Below, piece after piece: positions 26,153 through 35,000 of a stretch of DNA of 64,000 nucleotides. Made by a program: the position numbers and the translations under genes. Numbering within the stretch: the stretch's first letter is position 1; the number at the start of each line of letters is the position of its first letter. Location: contig NZ_CP049143.1 of NCBI RefSeq assembly GCF_011044495.1, positions 1,860,001 through 1,924,000 of the forward strand, in the 5' to 3' direction. Below the pieces are notes generated by a model that ran no database searches, was not told where the DNA came from, and worked only from the letters and a program-made list of their open reading frames with translations. The stretch comes from Roseimicrobium sp. ORNL1 (GTDB lineage Bacteria > Verrucomicrobiota > Verrucomicrobiia > Verrucomicrobiales > Verrucomicrobiaceae).

Positions 26153-27067
26153 CTACGCGCGGCTCCAGGCCAGGGCGTCTTGCGCGGCACGTGCGATGGC
26201 GGCCTGTTTGTCCGCATCCAGCTCCGTGAGGAGCGGAAGCTGCGGGCCGGTGTCGGCGATGCCGGCGAGCTTCACTGCGTGATGCAGCACCTGGATGGGG
26301 CTGTACGCATTGCGCAGATCTTCCAGAGGCAGGAAGCGCTCACGGATGGACTCCGCCTTGTCATACTCGCCAGCCTGCAGCGCGAGCAGCAGTTCCTGGG
26401 AGCGATTTGGCGCCACGCACACGCAACCTGCGGTGAAGGCCTGCACGCCAAACTTCCTCCAGTGGATGATGGCGGGCTGTTCGCCGATGCCGCTCACGAG
26501 AAGCTCACGCGGTACTTCATTGGAGATGGCTTCCAGCAACGGATCCACGGCAGGGTCCTGACGCACCACGGCGTACTTGATCCAGGAGACAGCGCCCGCG
26601 TTCACGAGGCTCTTCACCACTTCCAAGTTCACGTAGCCTTCGTCCTTCACATACAGCACGATGGGGCGGCCGAGTTTTTCCACGATGCGCAGCACCGCTT
26701 CACGCACGCCTTCTGGCTTCGATACTGCCAATGTGGGCAGCAACATGGCCGTGGGGAATTTGGTTCCTTTGAGAATCTCCACCTGATCCATCGCCGTGCC
26801 GTAGAAGGGACCAATGGCGGGAACGATCAGCGTGTCCTTCGCCGCGACTTCCTCAAGCTGCGCCAGCACGCTGCCGTATTCGGAAAGGCTGATGTTGTAG
26901 AAGTTCGCATTGCCGCCGTAGAGCAGGATGTTCACGCCACCAGCCTCGATGTGCTTGATCAGCTTCGCGTTTTCAGCGGCGTCCACCTTGAAGTTCGCGT
27001 CACGGCAGAGCGGGGGCACGGCGATGACGGAGCGGCGGAGGTCGGCGGGAGTGAAGGTGGTTTGCAT
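26153..27067 (-). CDS. DapA-like class I aldolase/synthase
   Basis: The 304-aa protein has the dihydrodipicolinate synthase/N-acetylneuraminate lyase barrel: IAVPPLCRDANFKVD at the N-terminus, GGVNILLYGGNANFYNIS, PIVLYVKDEGYVN (candidate catalytic Tyr) and SWIKYAVVRQDP (candidate Schiff-base Lys). The usual G-T-T-G-E box is altered to YGGNANF, so it is not a typical DapA. It lies on the same strand as an IlvD/Edd sugar-acid dehydratase, which suggests cleavage of a 2-keto-3-deoxy sugar acid. Specificity is inferred from context only. Confidence 0.82.
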   Translation of the reverse strand: MQTTFTPADLRRSVIAVPPLCRDANFKVDAAENAKLIKHIEAGGVNILLYGGNANFYNISLSEYGSVLAQLEEVAAKDTLIVPAIGPFYGTAMDQVEILKGTKFPTAMLLPTLAVSKPEGVREAVLRIVEKLGRPIVLYVKDEGYVNLEVVKSLVNAGAVSWIKYAVVRQDPAVDPLLEAISNEVPRELLVSGIGEQPAIIHWRKFGVQAFTAGCVCVAPNRSQELLLALQAGEYDKAESIRERFLPLEDLRNAYSPIQVLHHAVKLAGIADTGPQLPLLTELDADKQAAIARAAQDALAWSRA

Positions 27068-27103
27068 GGGAGAGGATTGATGCGGCCTAGCTAGAAACGA
27101 ACT

Positions 27104-27412
27104 TTACGGAGTATCCGATTCATTAAAATAGTCTGTGGTGATGTCACGCGCAGAATGCAGTACCCGAATCAGGATGATCCCATCTTCAATGGGCTGGTAG
27201 AATATGACGTAATTCCCTTCCGGGTAACTGCGCAGATTTTCCGCCAGTTCAGGGCGACGTCGGCCCATCAGGTTGTTTTCTGACAAAACCTTCAATCGGG
27301 CATCCAGCTTGCGCAGCAGATTTGCTGCATGGTTGGGACTGTCTGCGGCGATATACGAATAGATGTCGTTGTAGTCTTGCTTGGAAGCCAGCGTGCGAAG
27401 GATTCGAGGCAT
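27104..27412 (-). CDS. RelE/ParE-family toxin
   Basis: The 102-aa protein matches ParE: an N-terminal strand (MPRILRTLASKQDYNDIYSY), the helical AADSPNHAANLLRKLDARL, then MGRRRPELAENLRSYPEGNY and VIFYQPIEDGIILIRVLHSA, the family's C-terminal beta-sheet with the conserved RVLH. The antitoxin gene is 11 nt upstream. ParE members inhibit DNA gyrase. The pair is wedged between the dehydratase and aldolase genes on the same strand. Confidence 0.9.
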   Translation of the reverse strand: MPRILRTLASKQDYNDIYSYIAADSPNHAANLLRKLDARLKVLSENNLMGRRRPELAENLRSYPEGNYVIFYQPIEDGIILIRVLHSARDITTDYFNESDTP

Positions 27413-27423
27413 GCTTTTTTCCG

Positions 27424-27678
27424 TTAACGGGCAGCGTTTTCGGCGATGATGCTCTCCGCGTCGAACTCGACAAACTCACCCCGGGCCGCTTGGTCTAGTC
27501 CTAGACCTACGTCCTGCCTCAGAGCGGAGAGGCGGCTTGCACGTGTTTCCTGGTCTGCCTGAAGGTTTCGCAGGGCGACAGCCACTACCTCGCTCGCACT
27601 GTAAAACGACCCGGAACTGACCGATTCATCTACAAAATGCTGAAGAGAAGGATCGAGATGGATGGCGACCGTGCTCAT
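27424..27678 (-). CDS. ParD-like ribbon-helix-helix antitoxin
   Basis: The 84-aa protein starts at MSTVAIHLDPSLQHFVDESV, the RHH strand and helix 1 of ParD; 12 codons upstream are excluded. SGSFYSASEVVAVALRNLQA is helix 2, which with the first strand forms the DNA-binding dimer. The C-terminal half (EFVEFDAESIIAENAAR) would wrap around the toxin. It precedes the toxin, the usual order, and probably represses its own promoter. Confidence 0.9.
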   Translation of the reverse strand: MSTVAIHLDPSLQHFVDESVSSGSFYSASEVVAVALRNLQADQETRASRLSALRQDVGLGLDQAARGEFVEFDAESIIAENAAR

Positions 27679-27735
27679 GATGCGTGAAGATACTGGCTGC
27701 CAGTGGGCTCGCAAGAGGTAACCACCGAGGAAAGG

Positions 27736-29466
27736 TTAGTGGATTCTCGGTTCCGGCGTGGGCGTGCCGGTGTAGTGCAGGAAGCGGAAGTCGCAGCCTT
27801 CGTCCGCCTGTGTCACTTCGTTCAGGAAGAGGTGCAGGTAGCCGCGGTCGACCTTGCGTGGAGCAGGCTTCCAGGCGGCCTTGCGCTTGGCGAGTTCCTC
27901 GTCAGAGACTTCCAGGGTGAGCGTGCGGTTGGGCACGTCGAGCGCGATGATATCGCCGTCCTGGACGAAGGCGAAGGGACCGCCCACAGCACTTTCTGGA
28001 GCAACGTGGAGCACGCAGGCGCCATAGCTGGTGCCGCTCATGCGGGCGTCGCTGATGCGCAGAAGGTCGCGCACACCGGCTTCAAGGAGGCGCTTGGGAA
28101 GGGGAAGCATGCCCCACTCTGGCATGCCCGGAGCTCCGAGCGGACCGGCGCTCTGCAGCACCATGACGGAATCCGCCGTGATGGGCACACTGGGATCATC
28201 AAGACGTGCGGCGAGGTCTTCGTAGTCCTTGAAGACGACGGCAGGGCCGCGATGCGTCCAGAATTTTTGTTCCATCGCGCTGTGCTTCACCACGGCACCA
28301 TTGGGGCACATGTTGCCGCGTAGCACCGCCGTTCCACCTTCTGTGGAGAGCGGATTGTCGCGCGTGCGAATCACCTCGGTGTTCCAGATCTTGGCGTCGG
28401 CGATGTTCTCCGCGAGGGTGTGTCCATTCACCGTCATGCAGTCACCCACGAGGATGTCCTCCACCTGCTTCAGCAGGGCAGGCAGGCCTCCGGCGAAATA
28501 GAAGTCCTCCATGAGGAAGCGACCGGCGGGGCGCAGGTCGGCGAGACGCGGGGTCTTGCGTGAAATGGTGTCGAAGTCTTCCAGCGGAAGTTTGATGCCC
28601 GCGCGGCCTGCCATGGCGATGAGGTGCACGATTGCATTCGTGCTGCCGCCCACGGCCATGTCTGCGACGATAGCATTCTCAAACGCGGCCTTGTTAAGGA
28701 ACTGGGAGGGGTTCAGGTTGTTCCAGACGTTCTCCACGATCTGACGACCGGAAGAGGCAGCCATGCGCCAGTGACGCGCATCGCTGGCGGGAATGCTGGA
28801 GGCGCCGGGCAAGGTGAGGCCGAGCGTCTCCGTGATGGCCGTCATGGTGGAAGCCGTGCCCATGGTCATGCAGTGGCCATGGGAGCGGGCGATGCCGTCT
28901 TCGATGTCGCACCAGTCTTCCTGCGTGATGTTCCCTGCGCGCAGCTCGGCCCAGTACTTCCAGGCATCCGTGCCGCTGCCCAGGGTCTGGTCGCGCCACT
29001 GTCCGCGCAGCATGGGGCCGCCGGGGACGAAGATGAAGGGCAGGCCCGCGCTCACTGCACCCATGATGAGGGCGGGAGTCGTCTTGTCGCACGCGCCCAG
29101 CAGCACCGCGCCGTCCACCGGGTGGCAGCGCAGCATCTCTTCTGCCTCCATCGCGAGGAAGTTGCGATAGAGCATGGTGGTGGGCTTCATGAAGTTCTCA
29201 CTGAGCGACATCACCGGAATCTCCAGCGGCATGCCCCCGGCCTGCAGAACGCCCTTCTTCACATTCTCCGCGAGCACCTTGAAGTGCAGGTGGCAGGGAT
29301 TGATGTCCGACCAGGTGTTCAGAATCGCGATGACCGGCTTGCCCTGCCAGTCCTCCGGTCCCAAGCCAAGCTGCCGTGCCCGCGAGCGGTGGCCAAAGGA
29401 GCGGAGGTCATTTGGACCAAACCAGCGGTGGGAGCGAAGTTCTTCAGGAGCGAGACGGGTGGGCAT
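27736..29466 (-). CDS. IlvD/Edd-family dehydratase (sugar-acid type)
   Basis: The 576-aa protein has the FeS-dependent dehydratase layout: NTWSDINPCHLHFK (first Cys), LLGACDKTTPALIMG (second Cys), SHGHCMTMGTASTMTAITE (third Cys), VGGSTNAIVHLIAMAGRAG and LRGNMCPNGAVVKHSA. The opening LRSHRWFGPNDLRSFGHRSR and the overall pattern are closest to L-arabinonate/xylonate-type [2Fe-2S] dehydratases rather than IlvD proper. It would turn an aldonic acid into a 2-keto-3-deoxy acid. A DapA-like gene downstream could cleave that product. The precise sugar is not determined. Confidence 0.88.
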   Translation of the reverse strand: MPTRLAPEELRSHRWFGPNDLRSFGHRSRARQLGLGPEDWQGKPVIAILNTWSDINPCHLHFKVLAENVKKGVLQAGGMPLEIPVMSLSENFMKPTTMLYRNFLAMEAEEMLRCHPVDGAVLLGACDKTTPALIMGAVSAGLPFIFVPGGPMLRGQWRDQTLGSGTDAWKYWAELRAGNITQEDWCDIEDGIARSHGHCMTMGTASTMTAITETLGLTLPGASSIPASDARHWRMAASSGRQIVENVWNNLNPSQFLNKAAFENAIVADMAVGGSTNAIVHLIAMAGRAGIKLPLEDFDTISRKTPRLADLRPAGRFLMEDFYFAGGLPALLKQVEDILVGDCMTVNGHTLAENIADAKIWNTEVIRTRDNPLSTEGGTAVLRGNMCPNGAVVKHSAMEQKFWTHRGPAVVFKDYEDLAARLDDPSVPITADSVMVLQSAGPLGAPGMPEWGMLPLPKRLLEAGVRDLLRISDARMSGTSYGACVLHVAPESAVGGPFAFVQDGDIIALDVPNRTLTLEVSDEELAKRKAAWKPAPRKVDRGYLHLFLNEVTQADEGCDFRFLHYTGTPTPEPRIH

Positions 29467-29624
29467 GGCGGGGAGGGAAAGGCAGTAAATCGAGCGGAAA
29501 ACAAACTGGCAGCGGGAGGCGCAGCTATCAAGGACAGAGAGGATTTTGCGAATTCGGTCCGGAGGGGTGGGGCGGGCCGGTGCGAAGCAGTTGCGCGGAC
29601 GCCGGATTGCAGTATCCGCAACGC

Positions 29625-32189
29625 TTGAGCATTCACGTTTCCGATCTTCCCATTGAAGCCCTGCGCCAGCCGATTGTGCACTGGTTTGCGCAGGCTGGTG
29701 TGCGCAATGCCGTAGTGCGCTCGCCCACCGGCTCCGGCAAGTCCACCCAGGTGCCGCAGATGCTGCTGGACCACGGTATCGCGGGGGACAAGCGCATCGT
29801 GGTGCTCCAGCCCCGCCGTATCGCCGCCCGCATGCTGGCGGCCCGCGTGGCGAAGGAGCGCGGTGCCCAGCTCGGCGATGAAGTGGGCTACCAAGTCCGC
29901 TTTGAGAATGTGTCCAGCAACAAGACTCGCATCCTCTTCGTCACGGAGGGGGTGATGCTGCGCAACATGCTGGATGACCCGGCTCTCAGCAAGGTGAGCT
30001 GCATCGTCATCGATGAATTCCATGAGCGGCATCTGGACGGCGACCTGTGCCTCGCCTGGGCGCGCGCCGTACAGGCGGAGCAGCGGCCGGATCTGCGCAT
30101 CATCGTGATGTCCGCTACGATTGCACCGGACCCGCTGAAGGCCTTCTTGCAGCCCTGCGAAATCTTTGACTCCGAGGGCCGCACCTTCCCCGTGGAGATT
30201 GGTTATCAGGCTCCGCAGAAAGACAAGGCGGGCTACCCCGAGGCGGTGTGGGACCAGGCGGCACGCGCCGCGGAGGATCTCATCACGCGCCGTGGCATCG
30301 AGGGCGATCTGCTCGTTTTCATGCCGGGTGGCCATGAGATCCGTAGAACGATTGCCGCCATGAGCGGCCGTGCCTTCTCGCGCGGCTTCCGCATTCTGCC
30401 GCTGCACGGAGAGCTCACCCCCGCACAGCAGGATGAAGTGCTGCAACCCGGTGGCTCGCGGCGCATCATCGTGAGCACGAATGTCGCGGAAACCTCGCTC
30501 ACCATCGAAGGCGTGCGTGCGGTGATCGATGGTGGTCTGGCACGTGTCGCAGCGCACGACGTGCGGCGTGGCATCAATACGCTCACGGTGCAAAAGATCG
30601 GTCGTGCCAGTGCAGATCAGCGTGCGGGCCGTGCAGGGCGTCTTGGCCCTGGCGTGTGTGTTCGTCTGTGGCCAGAGCGTGAGCATCTGCATCGCGCGGA
30701 GAGTGAGTTGCCGGAAATTCGCCGACTGGATCTCAGTGAGGCGCTGCTCACTCTGGAAGTGGTGGCCGAGCGTGCGGGTATGACGTTTGATTGGTTTGAA
30801 GCACCCACCGCGGAGGCGCAGCAGCTCGCGCGTACCATGCTGGAGTCGCTGGGTGCCATGGATCGCGAAACGAAGTCCATCACATCGCTGGGAAGGAAGA
30901 TGTCCACTTTCCCGTTGCATCCCCGCTTCTCCCGCATGCTGCTCACGGCGATGGACCTCGACTGCATGGAGGACGCGGCGCTGTGTGCAGCCATCGCGCA
31001 GGGACGTGACATCCTGCTGAAACCCACCGAGCAGACCAAGCGCAAGCGTGAGGAGTTCTTCCATCGCGAAGACATCAGCGAGTTTCAGCCGCTCATGCGT
31101 GCGTGGGACAAGGCGAAGTCCGTGAACTTCAATCCGGATGCGTGTGCGCCCTATGGCATCCACGCGCGCGCGGCCCAGGAAGCGATGCGCAGCGCGGATC
31201 AGTTGCTCCGCTTGTGCCGCAGGGCAGGGGACTCACCCAAGATGGAGATCACCGCGGCGTCCCACGACATCGCGCTGGCGAAGTGCGTGCTCGCCGCCTT
31301 CTCAGACCACCTCGGTGTGGAGACCTCCAGTGGTTCCCGCGTGTATGCACTGGCCGCGGGCTACAAGGGTCACTTGGAAAAGGACGCGCATCTCAAGCCG
31401 CCGCCCATGCTCGTGGCGGCTGAGGTGGCGGAAATTCAAGGAAAGGCGCTTCAGGTGAAGCTGAACCTCACGACCAAGGTGGAAGAGACTTGGCTGGAGG
31501 AGCTTTTCCCCGGAGACATCACCACTGGTAAGCGCGCGGTCTATGACAGCGTGAACAAGCGTGTGACCAATCGTGAAGAGAAACGCTTCCGCGACCTGGC
31601 CCTGCATTCTCGTGAGCGCGGTGAACCCGATGCAGGTCTCGCGGCTTCCATCCTGGCGGATGAAATCATCGCGGGCCGATTGGAGATGCCGAACTGGACG
31701 GAACGCCATGACCAGTGGATCACCCGGTTGAACAGTCTCGCAACGTGGATGCCGGAACTGGAGATGCCTTCCATCGGCGATGAAGAGAAACGCCTGCTCA
31801 TCGAGCAGATGTGCCTCGGCGCTACGGCTGCGCGGCAGCTTCGTGAAATCACCCCGGATGGTGCACTGAACGCGTGGCTCTCCCATTCTCAACGCGAGAT
31901 GCTGGAGCGCTATGCACCCGAGCGTGTGAAGCTCGCCAACGGCAAAACGGCGAAGGTGGAGTATCGCGACAAGGCCACGCCGCAAATCAGTGTCGTTCTG
32001 CAGCAGCTCTACGACACGAATGAGAACCCCCGCATCGCCGGTGGGAAGGTCGTGGTATCCGTGAACATCCTCGCGCCCAGCCAGCGTCCCGTGCAGACCA
32101 CGGGGGACTTGGGGAACTTCTGGAAGACAAGCTACCAGGCGGTGAAGACCCAGCTGAAGGGGCGGTATCCCAGGCACGAGTGGAGGTGA
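29625..32189 (+). CDS. hrpB: ATP-dependent helicase HrpB
   Basis: DExH helicase of about 854 aa: VVRSPTGSGKSTQVPQ (Walker A), VIDEFHERHLDGD (motif II as DEFH), VMSATIA (III), STNVAETSLTIEGVRA (V) and QRAGRAGR (VI), then the winged-helix/ratchet region. The C-terminal RPVQTTGDLGNFWKTSY followed by GRYPRHEW is the HrpB-specific tail, separating it from HrpA. No ATG precedes Walker A in frame. The start must be TTG 29625 (used here), TTG 29607 or GTG 29580; the first residues of recognisable homology are IHVSDLPIEAL. HrpB function is poorly known. Confidence 0.9.
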   Translation: MSIHVSDLPIEALRQPIVHWFAQAGVRNAVVRSPTGSGKSTQVPQMLLDHGIAGDKRIVVLQPRRIAARMLAARVAKERGAQLGDEVGYQVRFENVSSNKTRILFVTEGVMLRNMLDDPALSKVSCIVIDEFHERHLDGDLCLAWARAVQAEQRPDLRIIVMSATIAPDPLKAFLQPCEIFDSEGRTFPVEIGYQAPQKDKAGYPEAVWDQAARAAEDLITRRGIEGDLLVFMPGGHEIRRTIAAMSGRAFSRGFRILPLHGELTPAQQDEVLQPGGSRRIIVSTNVAETSLTIEGVRAVIDGGLARVAAHDVRRGINTLTVQKIGRASADQRAGRAGRLGPGVCVRLWPEREHLHRAESELPEIRRLDLSEALLTLEVVAERAGMTFDWFEAPTAEAQQLARTMLESLGAMDRETKSITSLGRKMSTFPLHPRFSRMLLTAMDLDCMEDAALCAAIAQGRDILLKPTEQTKRKREEFFHREDISEFQPLMRAWDKAKSVNFNPDACAPYGIHARAAQEAMRSADQLLRLCRRAGDSPKMEITAASHDIALAKCVLAAFSDHLGVETSSGSRVYALAAGYKGHLEKDAHLKPPPMLVAAEVAEIQGKALQVKLNLTTKVEETWLEELFPGDITTGKRAVYDSVNKRVTNREEKRFRDLALHSRERGEPDAGLAASILADEIIAGRLEMPNWTERHDQWITRLNSLATWMPELEMPSIGDEEKRLLIEQMCLGATAARQLREITPDGALNAWLSHSQREMLERYAPERVKLANGKTAKVEYRDKATPQISVVLQQLYDTNENPRIAGGKVVVSVNILAPSQRPVQTTGDLGNFWKTSYQAVKTQLKGRYPRHEWR

Positions 32190-32196
32190 GCGAAAA

Positions 32197-32323
32197 GGAG
32201 GTTGGACTTTCCAGTCCGACAGTGGGCGTTAGGCCTTCTGGCCTGACAGCGAAGACGGATAGCCCTACAACCGTCGGGCTGGAAAGCCCAACATCCACTG
32301 TCAGGCCGGAAGGCCTAACCTCC
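32197..32323. repeat. Composite inverted repeat made of four small hairpins
   Basis: The outer halves are near-complementary: GGAGGTTGGACTTTCC at the left matches the reverse of the right end, which closes with GGCCTAACCTCC. Inside are four 14-nt hairpins with 5-bp stems and tetraloops: 32204-32217 (TTCC), 32231-32244 (TTCT), 32276-32289 (GGAA) and 32303-32316 (GGAA). Two are in one orientation and two in the other. It is a REP/BIME-like non-coding element between hrpB and the metallopeptidase gene. A related half-copy is at 33329-33376. Confidence 0.85.
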
Positions 32324-32438
32324 GGGTGATGGTGGCGCGTGATTGAGTGACATCCCATCGCATTTACCGCGAGGCGTGGCATGATGGTCACGTACTCTTG
32401 TTCCCTGACTTTGACATTTCGGCCACGCACGCCTCCAC

Positions 32439-33131
32439 ATGCTGCTTATTCTTCCCATCATCCTGCTCATTCTCGCGATCGGCATCTCGAGGTTTGCCCT
32501 GCAACGGTATGAGCAGGGGATCACGCTGGGGGCAAAGCAGACAGTGCCCGGTGCGCTGACGGCCGGGGAAGCTGCGCGCTTGTTTTTGGACGAGCATGAG
32601 GCCACCGATGTGAAGATTGTGGAGCACAACGCCATGGTATCGGACTATTTCGACCCTGAGCGACGGGTGTTGTTTCTGAACAAAAAGGTGATGCAGGGCA
32701 CGGATGCAGCATCATGGTCCATCGCTCTGCACGAGGCGGCTCATGCCACGCAGAAGGGTGAGGAGAAGAAGGCGCTCCTCTGGAGGTTGGGAAATATCCG
32801 TCTCGCACGCTACGCGCCTGCCATCATCGGGATCGCGGCCATCATCCTTGCGTTCGTGAAACGCGCCCCGCGCCCTGCCATCTTTGCCTGCGGTGTTGCC
32901 TTCTTCTTGATCGCCCTGGTCAATGCCATGAGCATGGCAGTGGAGTACAATGCCTCCCAACGCGTCTCGGCGTGGCTGGAGCGCAAACTGCGCCGGCACG
33001 CAGACATGCTGGATCTCTTCCAGCGCATCCTGCCGCGCGTGGCCTGGCGCGACACGGGCGCTCTGATTCGCTCACCGATGTACCTGCTCTTTGGCATGCT
33101 TCCGGTGGGCGGAAGGATGAGGCCGAAGTGA
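32439..33131 (+). CDS. YugP-like membrane zinc metallopeptidase
   Basis: The 230-aa protein has an N-terminal membrane segment (MLLILPIILLILAIGISRF) and a metalloprotease motif ALHEAAHATQ (HExxH) at about residue 98. It then has two membrane segments (YAPAIIGIAAIILAF, and AIFACGVAFFLIALVNA) and a later VEYNASQRVSAWLE, typical of the YugP/DUF neutral zinc peptidase family, where the downstream Glu is the third zinc ligand. The target is unknown. The gene is bracketed by members of one hairpin-repeat family. Confidence 0.9.
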   Translation: MLLILPIILLILAIGISRFALQRYEQGITLGAKQTVPGALTAGEAARLFLDEHEATDVKIVEHNAMVSDYFDPERRVLFLNKKVMQGTDAASWSIALHEAAHATQKGEEKKALLWRLGNIRLARYAPAIIGIAAIILAFVKRAPRPAIFACGVAFFLIALVNAMSMAVEYNASQRVSAWLERKLRRHADMLDLFQRILPRVAWRDTGALIRSPMYLLFGMLPVGGRMRPK

Positions 33132-33328
33132 GATTGCTGCCTTGGGCGGGGTGAAGTCCGCGCCAAGGTGTATGTCGCAAAGCAGCGAAGCAGCGGAGCA
33201 GCAAAAGGGGATGGAGCAGCGCGTTGCGGTCGGCGGCCGAGGGCTGGGGGATGCGGGCGATTGAGGTGAGCACTGACACGCGGGAAGGCGAATGAAGGAG
33301 CCCGCAGCGTATGCATTGCTGATGCTGG

Positions 33329-33376
33329 TCAGGCCGGAGGCCAAACTTCCACTGTCAGGCGGGACGCCTAACCTCC
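33329..33376. repeat. Half-copy of the hairpin repeat seen at 32.2 kb
   Basis: The sequence repeats the right half of the 32197-32323 element in the same orientation. A GGCCGGAGGCC hairpin (33332-33342) is followed by CCACTGTCAGGC and an AGGC...GCCT hairpin (33357-33369), ending CCTAACCTCC. It lies in the 348-nt region between the metallopeptidase gene and the outer-membrane efflux gene, which otherwise holds only the terminator-like hairpin at 33409-33455 and no gene. Confidence 0.8.
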
Positions 33377-33408
33377 TGCTGAAGGCACGCAACCTCGCCC
33401 CAAAACAG

Positions 33409-33455
33409 CTACGCCTCCCAGTCAGACCTGCGCGGTCGTGACATGGGAGGCGTAG
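33409..33455 (-). terminator. Probable terminator of the RND efflux operon
   Basis: The perfect 12-bp inverted repeat CTACGCCTCCCA (33409-33420) / TGGGAGGCGTAG (33444-33455) flanks a 23-nt loop that contains a smaller GACC...GGTC hairpin. Read on the minus strand it lies about 25 nt past the stop of the outer-membrane factor gene. The following T-run is short (GTTTTG), so termination strength is uncertain. Confidence 0.65.
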
Positions 33456-33479
33456 TAGAAGGCTTAGCTGTAGAGCCGC

Positions 33480-34904
33480 TTACTTCGCGCTCACCCGGCC
33501 GTTGGTTTCCCAACCGCCGCCCAGTGACTTGTAGATGGCCACCAGAGCCACGGCAGTGAGGGTTTCGCTCTCGGCCTGACGGCTCTCGGCTTCCAGCATC
33601 ACGCGCTCGGCGTCGAGCACGGTGAGGAAGTCGGCCACACCATTCTGATAGCGTTCACGGGCGAGCTTGGCGGCCTGCTGCGAGGCGGACGAAGCTTCAC
33701 GCAGGAAGTCACGGCGAGCGCGCTGACGGCCAAAGGAGGTCATGGCGTTTTCCGTTTCTTCCAGGGCGCCCAGCACGGCCTGCTCGTATTGGGCGATGCT
33801 CTGCACGTTGCGGGCCTTGCTGGCATCGATCCCGGCCTTCACGCGGCCAAGGTCAAAGGCAGCCCAGGAGATGCTGGGGCCGAAGCTGTAGGCATCTGCA
33901 CCGGACTTGGCGAGACCGGAGAAGGTCTCGGCCTGCAGGGCCACGCGACCGTTGAAGGTCACACGGGGGAAGAGGTCGGCGGTGGCCACGCCCACGCGAG
34001 CGGTGGCGGCCTCGATCTGGAACTCGGCAGCACGGATGTCCGGTCGGCGGCGAAGAAGCTCAGCAGGGCTGCCCACGCGCACAATGCTCGGCAGGGTGGG
34101 CATCGGCTTGCTCTTGAGCAGCTCGTCGAGCAGCACCTGGGGCTGTTGACCCGTGAGCACGCTGATGCGGTGGATGTTTCGGCGGATGGCGCTCTCGATA
34201 ACCGGGATGGCCGCGAGCGTGGAGTTCAGCTGGGCACGAGCACGGGAGGTGTCGAGCTCCGTGCCACGACCACCCTGGAGTAGGCTTTCGGTGAGCTTGA
34301 GCGTGTCGCGCTGGTTGGCGGCGTTGCGCTCGGCCACGCCGAGTTCGTTCTGCAGGCCGCGAAGCTGCATGTAGTTGCTGGCCACATCAGAGGCGAGCAG
34401 CACGAGTGCGTCACGGCGGAGGGCTTCGGCAGTGCCGAGTTCGGCGAGCGCGGCCTTGTTGTTGTTGCGCACACGTCCCCAGAAGTCGACTTCATAGAAG
34501 CCATCCAGGCCCACATCATAGAGTTCCAGGCTGCGGCTGCGGCCGGGACCGGCTTGAGCAAGGCTGCTGCGCTGATTGAGGTAGCTCGCGTCGGAGGTGA
34601 CCGTGGGGAAGTAGTCGAACCGGGCGGCTGTATGCAGGGCGCGGGCCTCATCCACACGGGCGGCGGCGATGCGCAGATCCGGGCTGTTGGCAAAGGCGCG
34701 GTCGATCAGGCTGTTGAGCTTCGAATCCTGGAATTTCCTCCACCAGGTGGCCACTTCGGTGTCTGCGCTGAAGGACGTCTCCTTCTTGCTGCTGGCGAAC
34801 CGGGCGTCGGTCTTGGTCTCGGGACTGGTGAATTTGGGGCCGACGTTGCACGAGGCAAGCATCGCCGGCAAAAGGGTGATCGACACAAGGTGACTGGTCT
34901 TCAT
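33480..34904 (-). CDS. RND efflux outer-membrane lipoprotein (NodT/OprM family)
   Basis: The 474-aa protein starts at MKTSHLVSITLLPAMLASC, a lipoprotein signal with lipobox LASC; 15 codons upstream are excluded. It has the duplicated TolC-like repeat: FQDSKLNSLIDRAFANSPDL, RIAAARVDEARALHTAARF, YDVGLDGFYEVDFWGRVR (family hallmark), LLRRRPDIRAAEFQIEAATA and YQNGVADFLTVLDAERVML. It forms the outer-membrane channel of the tripartite pump encoded immediately upstream. The RND gene stop is about 96 nt before this start. Confidence 0.95.
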   Translation of the reverse strand: MKTSHLVSITLLPAMLASCNVGPKFTSPETKTDARFASSKKETSFSADTEVATWWRKFQDSKLNSLIDRAFANSPDLRIAAARVDEARALHTAARFDYFPTVTSDASYLNQRSSLAQAGPGRSRSLELYDVGLDGFYEVDFWGRVRNNNKAALAELGTAEALRRDALVLLASDVASNYMQLRGLQNELGVAERNAANQRDTLKLTESLLQGGRGTELDTSRARAQLNSTLAAIPVIESAIRRNIHRISVLTGQQPQVLLDELLKSKPMPTLPSIVRVGSPAELLRRRPDIRAAEFQIEAATARVGVATADLFPRVTFNGRVALQAETFSGLAKSGADAYSFGPSISWAAFDLGRVKAGIDASKARNVQSIAQYEQAVLGALEETENAMTSFGRQRARRDFLREASSASQQAAKLARERYQNGVADFLTVLDAERVMLEAESRQAESETLTAVALVAIYKSLGGGWETNGRVSAK

Positions 34905-35000
34905 GCGGAGTGGACTGACTGTGGGAGGATTTTGACTGGCATCAAGCAATAGAATCGAGGCCTTCGCCTGACTGGATACTGCGGGAATGGAGAATACGAA

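Noticed and set aside
32197-32323. CRISPR-like array from repeated CTGTCAGGCC blocks
   Set aside because: Units are self-complementary hairpins in alternating orientation without uniform spacers, and no cas gene is nearby.
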